This document shows positions 36,026-45,447 of a DNA stretch of 64,000 nt, piece after piece. Within the stretch, counting starts at the first letter, position 1. Every line of letters begins with the position of its first letter. Below the pieces are notes generated by a model, which was not told the DNA's origin, made no database searches, and worked only from the letters and a program-made list of their open reading frames with translations. Made by a program: the position numbers and the translations under genes. Source of the stretch: Aliishimia ponticola (GTDB taxonomy: Bacteria; Pseudomonadota; Alphaproteobacteria; Rhodobacterales; Rhodobacteraceae). The stretch covers positions 62,001 to 126,000 of the forward strand of contig NZ_SRKY01000002.1 in NCBI RefSeq assembly GCF_004803475.1. The letters run 5' to 3'.

Positions 36026-37042
36026 TCAGGCCCGGCGCGCGCGCTTTCCTGCAAGAACGGCCACACCCGTCAGCAGCAACACCGCCCCCGCTGGCAGCGG
36101 CACCGGCGACAGGCGCCCTTGCACCTGCGCCACAGCGGCCGCGCCCCAACGCGATTGCGCGAAATCACCCGGATGCACATCGTCGATGAACAGATAGTTG
36201 GCGGATTCGCTCGGCTCGTCGCAGGCCGGATCGGGAGCCAACCCGTTCAGGCTGTCGACGCATGTATCGTCCAGGATAACACCTGCGCTGATCGCGTCCT
36301 GATACGCGGCATCGGCGGTGGAGAAGAGATCGAAAATCTCGATCTCCAGCCCCGTGGCCCCGGCAAGCGAGGTCATCGCCGCATCGAGCAGGAAGTTGAA
36401 CCCGATGCTTTGAGAACGGATATCCGCCTTGAGCGCGGCATCGGCATAGAAAAGCGAAGGCCGGACCGAGAAATCAGGCAGGTTCGCCACCATGAAGCTG
36501 TCGAATTGAGCGCCAAGGCTGGCCGTCTGCACAATGCCATCCGCGATGTTTTGGATGACGGCCAAGGGATCGGCCAAGGGGTTTTGCAGGAAGTCGTTGC
36601 CGCCCAGCAGAATCGTGACCAAGGGATTGTCACCGACCATGCTGTCAAAGCCCGCCGCCGCGAAGGACGCGACCTGATCGGACAGGGTCGCAAGGTTCAC
36701 AAGCGGAATGTCGTTCGGATCGCCCGGATCGCGCGGCGTGATGGAATCGACAAAGGCAAAGCCCGGCAGGTTGGTGTTGACCGGCCCCGCGGTCGCGCCG
36801 CCAAGCGCCATGTTATACGCGTTGTCGCCGCGGGCGGTGAACTCGTTTCCCAGAACCTCCATCCACGTGATGCCGTCGGTGAACCGCCCGCCATTGCTCG
36901 GCGGGATAAGTTGACCGAACCGTCCCGCGTCGCTGAGACTGTCGCCGAAACCGACAAAGCCGGTGAATGTGTCGAGTGTTGTGGAAAGCGCGGGTTGGCC
37001 AAGACAAAGGGCCACCGCGCAGATGGCTGCATTTAGTTTCAT
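36026..37042 (-). CDS. SGNH/GDSL hydrolase with VPLPA-CTERM sorting signal
   Basis: Secreted esterase or lipase-like protein, 338 residues. A signal peptide is followed by block I GFGDSLSDAG (Ser35), block III GGND, and the C-terminal DDVHPGDF with the catalytic Asp-His. The last ~25 residues (VPLPAGAVLLLTGVAVL then a KRARR tail) form the tripartite VPLPA-CTERM signal that exosortase-type systems recognise. Mature enzyme is probably surface-attached or released. The ATG has a good GGAGGAAATA site. No exosortase gene is in the window. Confidence 0.9.
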   Translation of the reverse strand: MKLNAAICAVALCLGQPALSTTLDTFTGFVGFGDSLSDAGRFGQLIPPSNGGRFTDGITWMEVLGNEFTARGDNAYNMALGGATAGPVNTNLPGFAFVDSITPRDPGDPNDIPLVNLATLSDQVASFAAAGFDSMVGDNPLVTILLGGNDFLQNPLADPLAVIQNIADGIVQTASLGAQFDSFMVANLPDFSVRPSLFYADAALKADIRSQSIGFNFLLDAAMTSLAGATGLEIEIFDLFSTADAAYQDAISAGVILDDTCVDSLNGLAPDPACDEPSESANYLFIDDVHPGDFAQSRWGAAAVAQVQGRLSPVPLPAGAVLLLTGVAVLAGKRARRA

Positions 37043-37139
37043 TATTTCCTCCCAGTAGTGGCGACAGATTTGTTGCGTAAACCGGGGCTGTCCAGAAATA
37101 TTCTACCGGACCGCACGTCACTGTTGCTATGAGGGAAGC

Positions 37140-37172
37140 AAAAAAGAGGCCCGGCGCAGTATTGCCCGGGCC
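37140..37172 (-). terminator. Rho-independent terminator of pnp
   Basis: On the minus strand an inverted repeat (GGCCCGG / CCGGGCC, 11-base loop) is followed by TCTTTTTT. It lies 26 bases beyond the pnp stop. Confidence 0.8.
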
Positions 37173-37197
37173 CCTGGAAACAAGCACGTGGAGAGGA

Positions 37198-39357
37198 TTA
37201 TTCCTCTTCGTCGCTTACTTTCTCTTTCTTCTTCTTCGGCTCTTCAGCCTGCTCTTCGCCGGTCTCTTGGTTCACGACCTTCATCGACAGGCGAACCTTG
37301 CCGCGATCGTCGAAGCCAAGCAGCTTGACCCACACTTCCTGACCTTCTTTGAGAACGTCGGAGGGGTGGTTCAGGCGGCGGTTTTCGATCTGGGACACGT
37401 GGACCAGACCGTCGCGCTTGCCAAAGAAGTTCACGAAGGCGCCGAAATCGACGATCTTCACAACCGTACCTTTGTAGATGTGGCCTTCTTCCGGCTCTGC
37501 CACGATCGAATAGATCATGTCATAGGCTTTCTGAATGGCTTCACCGTTCGGCGACGCGATCTTGATCACGCCATCGTCGTTGATGTCGACCTTCGCGCCG
37601 GACACTTCCACGATCTCGCGGATGACCTTGCCGCCCGAACCGATCACTTCACGGATCTTGTCGGTGGGCACGGTCATCGTTTCGATGCGCGGTGCGTGGA
37701 CGGAGAAATCCGATGTCTCGGACAGGGCCTTGTTCATCTCGCCAAGGATATGCAGACGGCCTTCCTTGGCTTGCGCCAGTGCCTTCTCCATGATCTCGGG
37801 CGTGATGCCTGCGACCTTGATATCCATTTGCAGCGAGGTGATCCCGGCTTCGGTCCCGGCCACTTTGAAGTCCATGTCGCCAAGGTGGTCTTCGTCACCA
37901 AGGATGTCGGTCAGGACCGCGTAGGACCCGTCGTCTTCCAGAACCAGACCCATCGCAACACCGGCAACCGCCGCTTTCAGCGGAACACCGGCGTCCATCA
38001 TGGACAGCGAGCCGCCGCAGACCGACGCCATCGACGAAGAGCCGTTGGATTCGGTGATCTCGGAAACCACGCGCACCGTGTAGGGGAAGTCAGTCGGGGC
38101 GGGCAGAACGGCCTGAAGGGCACGCCATGCCAGTTTGCCGTGACCGATCTCGCGGCGACCCGGAGGGCCCACGCGACCTGCTTCGCCGACCGAATAGGGC
38201 GGGAAGTTGTAGTGCAGCAGGAAGTTGGATTTGAAGTTGCCATGCAGCGCGTCGATGAACTGTTCGTCATCGCCGGTGCCCAGCGTGGTCACGACCAGAC
38301 CTTGAGTCTCGCCGCGCGTGAACAGCGCAGAACCGTGTGTCCGCGGCAGCAGGCCGGTTTCACATTCGATGCTGCGTACCTGATCCAGCGCACGACCGTC
38401 GATCCGCTTGCCTTCTTTCACGACAGTGCCGCGCAGGACAGAGGATTCCAGCTTTTTCAGCGCAGAACCAAGGTTCGCGTCTTCTTGCTGTTCTTCGCTC
38501 AGCCCGTCGATGATCGCCTGCTTGGCGGCGGCAACGGCAGCGGTACGCTCTTGCTTGTCGGTGATGGCATAGGCATCGCGCATGGCGGATTCGCCAGCGG
38601 CTTTGACCGCTTCGAACAGGTCGGAGTAATCCGGCGGCTGGAAGTCGAACGGCTCTTTCGCGGCTTCTTCGGCCAGCGAAATGATCAGGTCGATGACCGG
38701 CTGGATTTGCTGATGCGCAAAGTTCACCGCGCCGAGCATTTCTTCTTCGGTCAGCTCATAGGCTTCCGATTCCACCATCATCACCGCGTCTTTGGTCCCG
38801 GCAACGACCAGGTCGAGGCGTTGATCAGGGTTCAGGCGCAGATCCTGCATGTCGTCCACGGTCGGGTTCAGGACGTATTCACCGTCCTCGAAGCCAACGC
38901 GCGCGCCCGCGATCGGGCCCATGAACGGCGCACCGGAAATGGTCAGCGCAGCGGATGCAGCGATCATCGCCACGATGTCCGGGTCGTTGACCAGATCGTG
39001 GCTGAGCACGGTGCACATCACCAGAACTTCGTTTTTGAAGCCGGGGACGAACAGCGGGCGGATCGGACGGTCGATCAGGCGCGCAGTCAGCGTTTCCTTT
39101 TCGGTCGGCCGTGCCTCGCGCTTGAAGAAGCCACCGGGCACCTTGCCCGCAGCATAGTATTTTTCTTGGTAGTGAACCGTCAGCGGGAAAAAGTCCTGAC
39201 CCGGCTTCGGTGACTTGGCGAAAGTTACGTTCGCCATCACGCTGGTTTCGCCCAGCGTTGCGATGACGGACCCGTCTGCCTGACGGGCCACTTTACCTGT
39301 TTCCAGCGTGAGCGTTTCTTCGCCCCACTGAATGGATTTTCTGGATATGTTGAACAT
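37198..39357 (-). CDS. pnp: Polyribonucleotide nucleotidyltransferase (PNPase)
   Basis: Phosphorolytic 3'-5' exoribonuclease of the degradosome, 719 residues. It has a first RNase PH-like domain ([31 protein letters not shown]), an alpha-helical domain and a second catalytic RNase PH domain ([25 protein letters not shown]). The KH domain contains [15 protein letters not shown], and the S1 domain DGLVHVSQI, with a Lys/Glu-rich tail. The long frame extends 39 codons upstream, but MFNISRKS is the family start. Two genes separate it from rpsO, its usual neighbour. Confidence 0.97.
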   Translation of the reverse strand: MFNISRKSIQWGEETLTLETGKVARQADGSVIATLGETSVMANVTFAKSPKPGQDFFPLTVHYQEKYYAAGKVPGGFFKREARPTEKETLTARLIDRPIRPLFVPGFKNEVLVMCTVLSHDLVNDPDIVAMIAASAALTISGAPFMGPIAGARVGFEDGEYVLNPTVDDMQDLRLNPDQRLDLVVAGTKDAVMMVESEAYELTEEEMLGAVNFAHQQIQPVIDLIISLAEEAAKEPFDFQPPDYSDLFEAVKAAGESAMRDAYAITDKQERTAAVAAAKQAIIDGLSEEQQEDANLGSALKKLESSVLRGTVVKEGKRIDGRALDQVRSIECETGLLPRTHGSALFTRGETQGLVVTTLGTGDDEQFIDALHGNFKSNFLLHYNFPPYSVGEAGRVGPPGRREIGHGKLAWRALQAVLPAPTDFPYTVRVVSEITESNGSSSMASVCGGSLSMMDAGVPLKAAVAGVAMGLVLEDDGSYAVLTDILGDEDHLGDMDFKVAGTEAGITSLQMDIKVAGITPEIMEKALAQAKEGRLHILGEMNKALSETSDFSVHAPRIETMTVPTDKIREVIGSGGKVIREIVEVSGAKVDINDDGVIKIASPNGEAIQKAYDMIYSIVAEPEEGHIYKGTVVKIVDFGAFVNFFGKRDGLVHVSQIENRRLNHPSDVLKEGQEVWVKLLGFDDRGKVRLSMKVVNQETGEEQAEEPKKKKEKVSDEEE

Positions 39358-39619
39358 CGTCGTTTCCTGTTGCCAGCACTCCCAGGCGTTCCCGGGTCTG
39401 GCTTTTGCATTGGCGGCCCCATTGCCGCCGCCCCCCTCATCCTCTTGCACGCGCCCGGGGGCCAAAGGCGTCACGTCTCAGATAGTGCTGCCCCTACCGC
39501 ATTTTATCGCTAAAGGGAAATGCTCTTTTTCGCGGCACTTTCGCGCGGTAGTGCAGCAGGGATGCGGTTTGGAGGCCGCCTGACCTTGCCAACCGGGGCC
39601 GTTGCACCGCAGCGCGCCG

Positions 39620-40078
39620 TCAATATTCCAGGCTAAGGGGAAGATCCTGCTGCGCGTCGGACTGGTTGTCATTCTCGACAAACCGCAGCAGGCAGAAATA
39701 GGCGGTCAGCACCTTGGTCCCGCGCACGGCCAGTTCCATCGGCGGGCAGGGCGTGCCGGAGAAATCCATATACATCTGCATCAGCTCAAAGGCCGTGTCT
39801 TCGAAGGATTGCGTCTGCCATGTGTCGGATTCGACCAGTTCGTCCACGGCGCAAAGCCATGCCTCGACCTCTGACGCGGGCTCGCCCGGGGCGATGACTT
39901 CTGTCTGGATGTAATAATCAAGCACGTCATAAACCGAAGAGTGCGACAGCTCTGGCGTGGTGCGGTGATCCACGAATACAGACCGCTGCAATCTGCGCGC
40001 CGCCCAAAGGTCGGTTATGGCGCGGCTGCCGCAGTCGAGGAAATGCGCGATTTCGCTTTGGGCAAGGGCAATATTCAT
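39620..40078 (-). CDS. Hypothetical acidic protein between pnp and the 23S methyltransferase
   Basis: 152-residue soluble acidic protein, not recognised. It starts MNIALAQSEIAHFLDCGSRA and is mainly helical in pattern, with YDVLDYYIQTEVIAPGEPASEVEAW-type segments and a stretch WQTQSFEDTAFELMQMYMDF. There is no signal peptide or transmembrane segment. Codon usage matches its neighbours. The ribosome site (CCAGGT) is weak. It lies in the same orientation as pnp but is separated by 260 bases. Confidence 0.75.
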   Translation of the reverse strand: MNIALAQSEIAHFLDCGSRAITDLWAARRLQRSVFVDHRTTPELSHSSVYDVLDYYIQTEVIAPGEPASEVEAWLCAVDELVESDTWQTQSFEDTAFELMQMYMDFSGTPCPPMELAVRGTKVLTAYFCLLRFVENDNQSDAQQDLPLSLEY

Positions 40079-40180
40079 ACCTGGTCTTCTTCAACAAGCA
40101 CTGGGCCGGTTCGTCACCGACCCAACATGCTTACGTGAAGACAGGTTGATCTTTCGTTAAATTTTAGACGCTTGCGGCGG

Positions 40181-41275
40181 TCAAAGCGTGCCGGTCTGCC
40201 AAAGCCGGATCTTGATGCCGCCGTGATCCACCAAGGGGCCGGGCGCGTCAAAAGGCAGGCCGGTGGCCTTGGCCAGGGACTGCTCTGACGTGATGAGGCC
40301 GACGCGCCACCCGGTGAAATTCGTTCGCAGGGTCTCACCAATGGCAGCGTATAATCCATAAAGCGGCTTCTTGTTGCCAATCCGCCCACCATAGGGCGGG
40401 TTCAGGATGACAAGGCCCGGCGGACCCTCGGGCGGCGTCGCCTCGGCGATGGGTTTCATGTCGAAGCTTGTCACATGATCCACGCCGGCGCGCTCCGCAT
40501 TGGCGCGCGACATGGCGATTGCGCCATTGTCCCGGTCAGAGCCGTAGAACCGCAGCGATGTCTCTTTCGGGGCGGGCAGGTCTGCGCGTTCCGGTCTGAG
40601 GCTGGAGGCAAGGTTATACATCGCGAAGCTGCGGGCGCGTCCGGGGGCGAGGCCAAGGGCGATTTCCGCCGCTTCAATCGGGAAGGTGCCAGAGCCGCAC
40701 ATCGGGTCATAGACCGGTTGCGTTCCGTCATACCCCGCCGCGCGCAGAAACAAAGCGGCCAGAGTTTCCCGCATCGGGGCCTTGTTCACCTGCTGTTTCA
40801 AACCGCGCTTGTGCAGCGACGGGCCGGACGTATCGATGGAGATCGTGCACAGGTCATCCTCGATCCGGACTTTCAGCGTCAATGCCGCCTTGTCATCGAC
40901 CGTCGCGCCCAGCGTTTCGGTGATGGCGCGGCCGACACGTTGGGCCGCCGCGCGGTGGTGGTAAATCCGCGATTTGCGGCAGGTCGCTTCTACGCGGATC
41001 GGAACATCGGGGCGCAGCCAGTCCGACCACGGCAGCTTGCGGGAGCGTTTGTCGAGCTGCGCGAGGTGCAGCGCGCGAAATTCGGCGACACGGACAAGGA
41101 CGCGGGTGGCGCCGCGCAGCCAGATATTGGCGCGCAAGGCGTCGTCCCATGTGCCGTCCAGAGTGACGCCGCCGGGGATTTGCTCGGTCACGTTGAAGCC
41201 GCGTTCGCGCGCTTCGTCGGCAAGATAGCTTTCGAGGCCCGGGGCGGTGACGAGGAAGATTGGCAAACTGTCCAT
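40181..41275 (-). CDS. THUMP-domain class I RNA methyltransferase (RlmKL/RlmL-like)
   Basis: 364-residue enzyme methylating guanine in RNA, probably 23S rRNA. An N-terminal THUMP region spans about residues 45-160. The SAM fold contains YDPMCGSGTFPIEAAEIALG, YGSDRDNGAIAMSRANAERA and the catalytic NPPYGGRIG motif. It corresponds to the RlmL half of RlmKL, without the second methyltransferase domain. The ribosome site is weak. It lies between rpsO and pnp on the same strand. Confidence 0.9.
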   Translation of the reverse strand: MDSLPIFLVTAPGLESYLADEARERGFNVTEQIPGGVTLDGTWDDALRANIWLRGATRVLVRVAEFRALHLAQLDKRSRKLPWSDWLRPDVPIRVEATCRKSRIYHHRAAAQRVGRAITETLGATVDDKAALTLKVRIEDDLCTISIDTSGPSLHKRGLKQQVNKAPMRETLAALFLRAAGYDGTQPVYDPMCGSGTFPIEAAEIALGLAPGRARSFAMYNLASSLRPERADLPAPKETSLRFYGSDRDNGAIAMSRANAERAGVDHVTSFDMKPIAEATPPEGPPGLVILNPPYGGRIGNKKPLYGLYAAIGETLRTNFTGWRVGLITSEQSLAKATGLPFDAPGPLVDHGGIKIRLWQTGTL

Positions 41276-41346
41276 GATCGCTGTGTACGTGGGCGCGGGG
41301 AAAAAGAGAACGGCTTGCGGTCGATACTGTGTCGAGCGCCGGAACG

Positions 41347-41374
41347 AAAAACGCGCGCCCGAGGGGGCGCGCGT
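41347..41374 (-). terminator. Rho-independent terminator of rpsO
   Basis: A perfect 10-bp stem (ACGCGCGCCC / GGGCGCGCGT) with a 4-base loop runs into five T on the minus strand, 24 bases after the rpsO stop. It isolates rpsO from the downstream methyltransferase gene. Confidence 0.9.
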
Positions 41375-41397
41375 CTGAATTCCGGGATCGAAACCGA

Positions 41398-41667
41398 TTA
41401 GCGGCGAATGCCGAGGCGTCCGATCAGATCGCGATAGCGCGCGTCGTCCTTGCCTTTGACGTAGTCCAGCAGCTTACGGCGCTGAGCAACCATTTTCAGC
41501 AGGCCGCGACGGCCATGGTTGTCTTTCTTGTGCGTTTTGAAGTGCTCTGTCAGCGTGTTGATGCGCGAGGTCAGGATCGCGACTTGTACTTCCGGGGAAC
41601 CGGTGTCGCCTTCCTTCGCGCCGAATTCTTTCATCAAGCGCTGCTTTTCTTCAGGTGCAATCGACAT
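41398..41667 (-). CDS. rpsO: 30S ribosomal protein S15
   Basis: 89-residue primary 16S rRNA-binding protein of the central domain. The sequence [40 protein letters not shown], and [20 protein letters not shown] is the complete S15 family pattern. The ATG is preceded by AAAGGAGACCCCG. A strong terminator follows. In many bacteria rpsO is directly upstream of pnp. Here that order is kept on the same strand, but two genes intervene. Confidence 0.98.
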   Translation of the reverse strand: MSIAPEEKQRLMKEFGAKEGDTGSPEVQVAILTSRINTLTEHFKTHKKDNHGRRGLLKMVAQRRKLLDYVKGKDDARYRDLIGRLGIRR

Positions 41668-41860
41668 CGGGGTCTCCTTTCGGGCTAGATACAGGAACCG
41701 CCGCAGGCCGGGATGTCGTCCAGCACAGGGCGTAGAGAACGCCGACTCGTCCAGAGGCCAGTCAGCGAAGCCGAGCGCTTACACGCTTCAAGCCGTGGAT
41801 GTAAAGCCTCGTTTTGGGAATATCAGCCCTTGCGGCGCAGGCATCGAACGCACGCACCGC

Positions 41861-42598
41861 TTAAGCCGGGGCCCAGCCAAGTCCTTGCGCGGTGCTTAGC
41901 GGCATAAGCGCGATATTGTCGGCGGTGATGTGCAGGCCAGCTTCGATCTTGCCGATCATGGCGTCGCCCAAGCGGATCTGGGTTGCGTCCGCGCCGGGCA
42001 CGATGGTCAGGTCGGGCACGTCGCCAGATGTATCGTCCCAGATAACGAAGAGTTCGTCTGTATCCGGGTCAAAGCCCGACAGGTCCGGGTCTTCGCCGAA
42101 CCATTGATCCCACGCATCCGTTTCGGAACCATCGGCTTCGGGCGCATCCTCACTCACTGCAAGAAGTTTCGCGGCGGCGGCCAATTCCTCCGCAAGAGTC
42201 ATTCCGTCGTCTACGGTCGGATCGCCCAGCATTTCGCCAACGAGGATTTCGACATCAAGCGGGTCTTCGTCAGTTCCGTCGTAATCTGGCCCGTCGAAAT
42301 TCGAACTGTCCAGCCCGTCCTCCCGTTTGTCCGAGGCGATGGCAAATGTTTCCAGCGACAGCGGCGGGCTGTCCACGTCATTTTCGGAGGTGCTTTTCGA
42401 GGGCGGCGCTTGATCGTCGGCCTCCGCATCTGCGGTGTCAGAGGACGCCTCTGCAACGGGTGTGCCATCGATCAATTCCAGCCCTTCCGCGATGTCGGGC
42501 AAGTCCTCCATCTCGTCGGACTCGTTCGGCGTGGAGAAATCGAACAGGGCGAAAGCCCCGACAGCCATCAAGCCAAGTAAACCTGCAAGCCACAGCAT
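41861..42598 (-). CDS. Membrane-anchored acidic hypothetical protein
   Basis: 245 residues, not recognised. It starts MLWLAGLLGLMAVGAFALFD, a single N-terminal transmembrane segment. A very long Asp/Glu/Ser/Thr-rich region follows (residues ~25-170), and then a more ordered C-terminal part (DELFVIWDDTSGDVPDLTIV, IGKIEAGLHITADNIALMPL). The C-terminal motif resembles short modules seen in secreted roseobacter calcium-binding or RTX-type proteins, but this is tentative. Extreme acidity suggests cation binding or a disordered linker. Confidence 0.7.
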   Translation of the reverse strand: MLWLAGLLGLMAVGAFALFDFSTPNESDEMEDLPDIAEGLELIDGTPVAEASSDTADAEADDQAPPSKSTSENDVDSPPLSLETFAIASDKREDGLDSSNFDGPDYDGTDEDPLDVEILVGEMLGDPTVDDGMTLAEELAAAAKLLAVSEDAPEADGSETDAWDQWFGEDPDLSGFDPDTDELFVIWDDTSGDVPDLTIVPGADATQIRLGDAMIGKIEAGLHITADNIALMPLSTAQGLGWAPA

Positions 42599-42717
42599 AG
42601 GTCAGCGCACTCTTTAAACAGATGATCATTACTCATCGCTGCGCGGACAACGCCACAGCCGAGCGCATTTTGCAAAGCAGAGTTCAACTCTTGGTAAGTG
42701 TAGCCTTTACACGAAAT

Positions 42718-43392
42718 CTAAAATTCTCGCCAAATCCCGAAGCGGAGGCTGGTATATCCGTCCGTGCCAGTGCGATGCGCGATCCCACCGACATAGCGTG
42801 TGCCATTCTTGGTGCGGAAGATATAGGACGGGTTCAGCGTTACGCGGTTGCGGCCGGAACTGCTTTCGAAGAAGGCCTGAAACATGATCTGGCTGCGCTC
42901 CGACAGGGACAGGCCGACGGTTGCGTCAAGCTTCCAAAGCGGGTCTTCCGTCGCGTTCTTGATGGGCCACTCGACCGCACCATCCACGTTCACCCAGCCG
43001 GATTTCCGGGCGATTTTGATGCCGCGCCCCCATGACACCCCGGTTCGCAGATAGGGGGCAATGACAAAGCCGTCATGCTCTCCGCCGATCCCGATTTCGG
43101 CGGCGATCCGGCCGGGGCAGTCATCCGCGCGCAGCGGGAAACGGGCAAAAATTTCACCCGTCGCGGTGCTGTCGCTGTCCAGATTGCCCTTGGCGCCAAT
43201 AGTCAGCTTGGGGCGCAGGCCATGCTCGATATAAAGCTCTTGCCGTGAGAGCGAGTGACCCGTTGCCTCAAAGCGCCGCGCCTCGAAGCCCAGCGACAGA
43301 AATGTCGTGCCCTCTTCGCGCAACCATGCGCCCCCCGTCGCGGGGAGCGGCAGGCTGATCAAAAGCAAAAGGGCAAGCGCGCGCGTAACCAT
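42718..43392 (-). CDS. Hypothetical outer-membrane beta-barrel protein
   Basis: 224 residues with a signal peptide (MVTRALALLLLISLPLPATG) and alternating amphipathic strands such as LYIEHGLRPKLTIGAKGN, ATGEIFARFPLR and GYTSLRFGIWREF. The C-terminal Phe is the usual signal for outer-membrane insertion. I do not recognise the family; uncharacterised roseobacter homologues are likely. It is in the same orientation as the acidic membrane protein downstream and divergent from the AhpD-like gene. Confidence 0.75.
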   Translation of the reverse strand: MVTRALALLLLISLPLPATGGAWLREEGTTFLSLGFEARRFEATGHSLSRQELYIEHGLRPKLTIGAKGNLDSDSTATGEIFARFPLRADDCPGRIAAEIGIGGEHDGFVIAPYLRTGVSWGRGIKIARKSGWVNVDGAVEWPIKNATEDPLWKLDATVGLSLSERSQIMFQAFFESSSGRNRVTLNPSYIFRTKNGTRYVGGIAHRTGTDGYTSLRFGIWREF

Positions 43393-43472
43393 GCGTCTTT
43401 TATGGTTAACGCACCTTAACGACAGGTTACCAATGCCCTACGGTCCCGCCGATGGAACTGGAGGAGACCACA

Positions 43473-44075
43473 ATGCCATTGATTGCAGCATTGGAAGAAG
43501 ACGAAATGACACCTGAACTGCTTGAGGAGTTCAGCTTTTTTCGCGGAACGTTGGGCGGGATTCCCAACTCGATTCGCACTATGGCACGGCGTCCCGAGAT
43601 CGCGCGGGCCTATACGGAACTCAACAAGGCGGTGATGGGCGATTACGGCGCGGTGACGCTCGAATTCAAACGTCTTGTCGGCTATGTTTCAAGCTTCGCT
43701 TCCGGGTGCCTTTACTGCCAGGCGCACATGATCCTCGCGTCCGAACGGTTCGGCGCCTCCGAAGAGCGGCTGAACAGCGTTTACGATTTCGAAGACAGCC
43801 CACATTATACTGACGCGGAAAAGGCAGCGCTGGCCTTTGCCCACGCGGCGGCGTCGGTCCCGAACATGGTGACGGAAGAGGTGGGCGCGCGCTTGCGGGA
43901 ACACTGGTCCGAGGAGGCGATTGTCGAGATCACAGCGGTTGTCGCCCTTTTCGGGTATCTTAATCGTTGGAACGATTCGATGGGTACAGCGTTGGAAGAG
44001 TTGCCGCATGATCGCGGGCAGAAGCGTTTGGTCGACGCCACCGGTTGGGAGATCGGAAAACACGGCACGACCTGA
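43473..44075 (+). CDS. Carboxymuconolactone decarboxylase/AhpD-like peroxidase-related protein
   Basis: 200-residue all-helical protein. The AhpD-type redox site is CLYCQAH (Cys79, Cys82, His85), which in relatives supports thiol-dependent peroxide reduction. The segment EKAALAFAHAAASVPN is the second family helix pair. The start at 43473 has GGAGGAG upstream. The universal stress protein follows 66 bases later on the same strand, so an oxidative-stress role fits. The substrate is unproven. Confidence 0.88.
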   Translation: MPLIAALEEDEMTPELLEEFSFFRGTLGGIPNSIRTMARRPEIARAYTELNKAVMGDYGAVTLEFKRLVGYVSSFASGCLYCQAHMILASERFGASEERLNSVYDFEDSPHYTDAEKAALAFAHAAASVPNMVTEEVGARLREHWSEEAIVEITAVVALFGYLNRWNDSMGTALEELPHDRGQKRLVDATGWEIGKHGTT

Positions 44076-44141
44076 CATGAATCAAGGATCGGGCGTCGGG
44101 CAGGGTTTACCTTTGTCCGACAACCAAAGGAGGATGCCACT

Positions 44142-44549
44142 ATGTATTCCAACATTTTGATCCCGATCGCATTTGAAAGTGACAGCGATTTCATTGTCCC
44201 GTCGAGGATCGCCAAAGCGTTGAGCGACGATGGGGCAGAGGTGACGTTGCTCCATGTATTCGAGACGCCGCCAAGCTATGCCATCCAATACGTGCCGACC
44301 GATCTGATCGAGGCGACGCGCGAAGGGGTGAAGGCTGCGATGGACGCCGCCGCAGCGCAGGTTCCGGGGGGAAAGACGGTCATCTTGGAAGGATCGCCGG
44401 GGCGCGCAATCGCGGAATACGCGGCCAAGAACGGAACCGACCTTGTGATCATGGCGTCGCATCGGCCCGGTGTTGGCGACATCCTGTGGGGATCAACCGC
44501 AGCCTTCGTCGTCCGCCACGTCAATTGTGCGGTGCATGTGATCCGATGA
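44142..44549 (+). CDS. Universal stress protein (UspA family)
   Basis: Single Usp domain, 135 residues. It opens YSNILIPIAFESDSD and closes with TDLVIMASHRPGVGDILWGS and VVRHVNCAVHVIR, the nucleotide-binding C-terminal region of the fold. It is cytoplasmic, and its stress role is not specific. The AAGGAGGATGCC ribosome site is strong. The stop overlaps the next start by four bases (ATGA). Confidence 0.92.
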   Translation: MYSNILIPIAFESDSDFIVPSRIAKALSDDGAEVTLLHVFETPPSYAIQYVPTDLIEATREGVKAAMDAAAAQVPGGKTVILEGSPGRAIAEYAAKNGTDLVIMASHRPGVGDILWGSTAAFVVRHVNCAVHVIR

Positions 44550-45037
44550 AACATGTGTGGGCGATCATTTGCGTGGCTTTGACGTTTGGAAACAGCGCCC
44601 TTGCGCAGGGGCTCGAGTCCGGCGGGTTGAGCGAGGCGCAGACCCACCGTGTTGTTGCGGCGATTGAAAGCGTCTTTGAAACCTGCGCGCGGATAGATCC
44701 CGTCTACCGGCCCGATTGTGCGGGGCGGGCGTTGCAGCGGGGGGCGGGCAAGATTTCCAACAATCCCGGTTACTGGGAGGCGGAGGTCGCCTTGACCCGC
44801 GCTGTGCGCAGCTTGGCCAAAATCGTTCGTGACCACGAGGACGAAGATGCCCGTAGCCTGCGCGAAGATGGGTATCGTTTCAAACCCGTCCGTGCAGATC
44901 GCCTGCGCGAAGTGACGATACAAGGGGCGGAGGTGTTCAGGCGGCTGGAAGCGGATTTCGCATCTGGTACCGCGTCTGAAACGCTCTATTTCGCGCCCAT
45001 CGTTCGCTTGTTGGAAGAAAAACGCCCTTGGCCCTGA
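44546..45037 (+). CDS. Hypothetical periplasmic protein coupled to usp
   Basis: 163 residues with a clear signal peptide (MKHVWAIICVALTFGNSALA). The remainder is helical and charged: VVAAIESVFETCARIDPVYR and LTRAVRSLAKIVRDHEDED. Two mature cysteines (ETCARIDPVYRPDCAGRAL) could form a disulfide. No family is recognised. Its start overlaps the usp stop, implying coupled expression in a stress-related operon. Confidence 0.78.
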   Translation: MKHVWAIICVALTFGNSALAQGLESGGLSEAQTHRVVAAIESVFETCARIDPVYRPDCAGRALQRGAGKISNNPGYWEAEVALTRAVRSLAKIVRDHEDEDARSLREDGYRFKPVRADRLREVTIQGAEVFRRLEADFASGTASETLYFAPIVRLLEEKRPWP

Positions 45038-45163
45038 CCCGGCGGGTCGTGAGGGTTTGGCGGTGTCTCGCGGGCCGCGCGCTTTGGCCGGCCCGGAGAA
45101 AGGCAATGCGCTTAAATAGTCCCGGAAAGAGCGGCACATGCGGCCGCATCGGGACGTCCAATT

Positions 45164-45331
45164 TTATCTGTTCTCAGGGAACAATGCGTCCAAAAGTGTC
45201 GATATCGCGTACGCGATAAAGCCGAATACAATATACCAAACCAATAATTTCTCAGTACCGACTGTGAAAACGGTCCCAAATATGATCGTTACTAAAAGGG
45301 AGACCATGGACGCCAGTACAATTCTGCTCAT
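45164..45331 (-). CDS. Small two-helix membrane protein, 55 residues
   Basis: A short open frame, MSRIVLASMVSLLVTIIFGT to LLDALFPENR, contains two hydrophobic segments (residues ~4-22 and ~29-49) separated by VGTEKLL. Base composition here is much richer in A/T than the neighbouring genes. The ribosome site is weak. The clean two-helix hairpin pattern makes a real small membrane protein plausible. No function is known. The A/T-rich composition hints at recent acquisition or weak expression. Confidence 0.5.
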   Translation of the reverse strand: MSRIVLASMVSLLVTIIFGTVFTVGTEKLLVWYIVFGFIAYAISTLLDALFPENR

Positions 45332-45447
45332 TTGTTTATCTCATTTCTATTTGGCGTTCGGTAATTACCACTCCATCTATACACCCGCGCTCAGCGTAGG
45401 GGGCGGGGTGAGGGGTGTCAATCTGGGGTTGATCTCTTTTCGCCGAT

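Noticed and set aside
37129-39213. 694-codon open frame on the plus strand
   Set aside because: It is antisense to pnp; the real protein is unmistakable on the minus strand.
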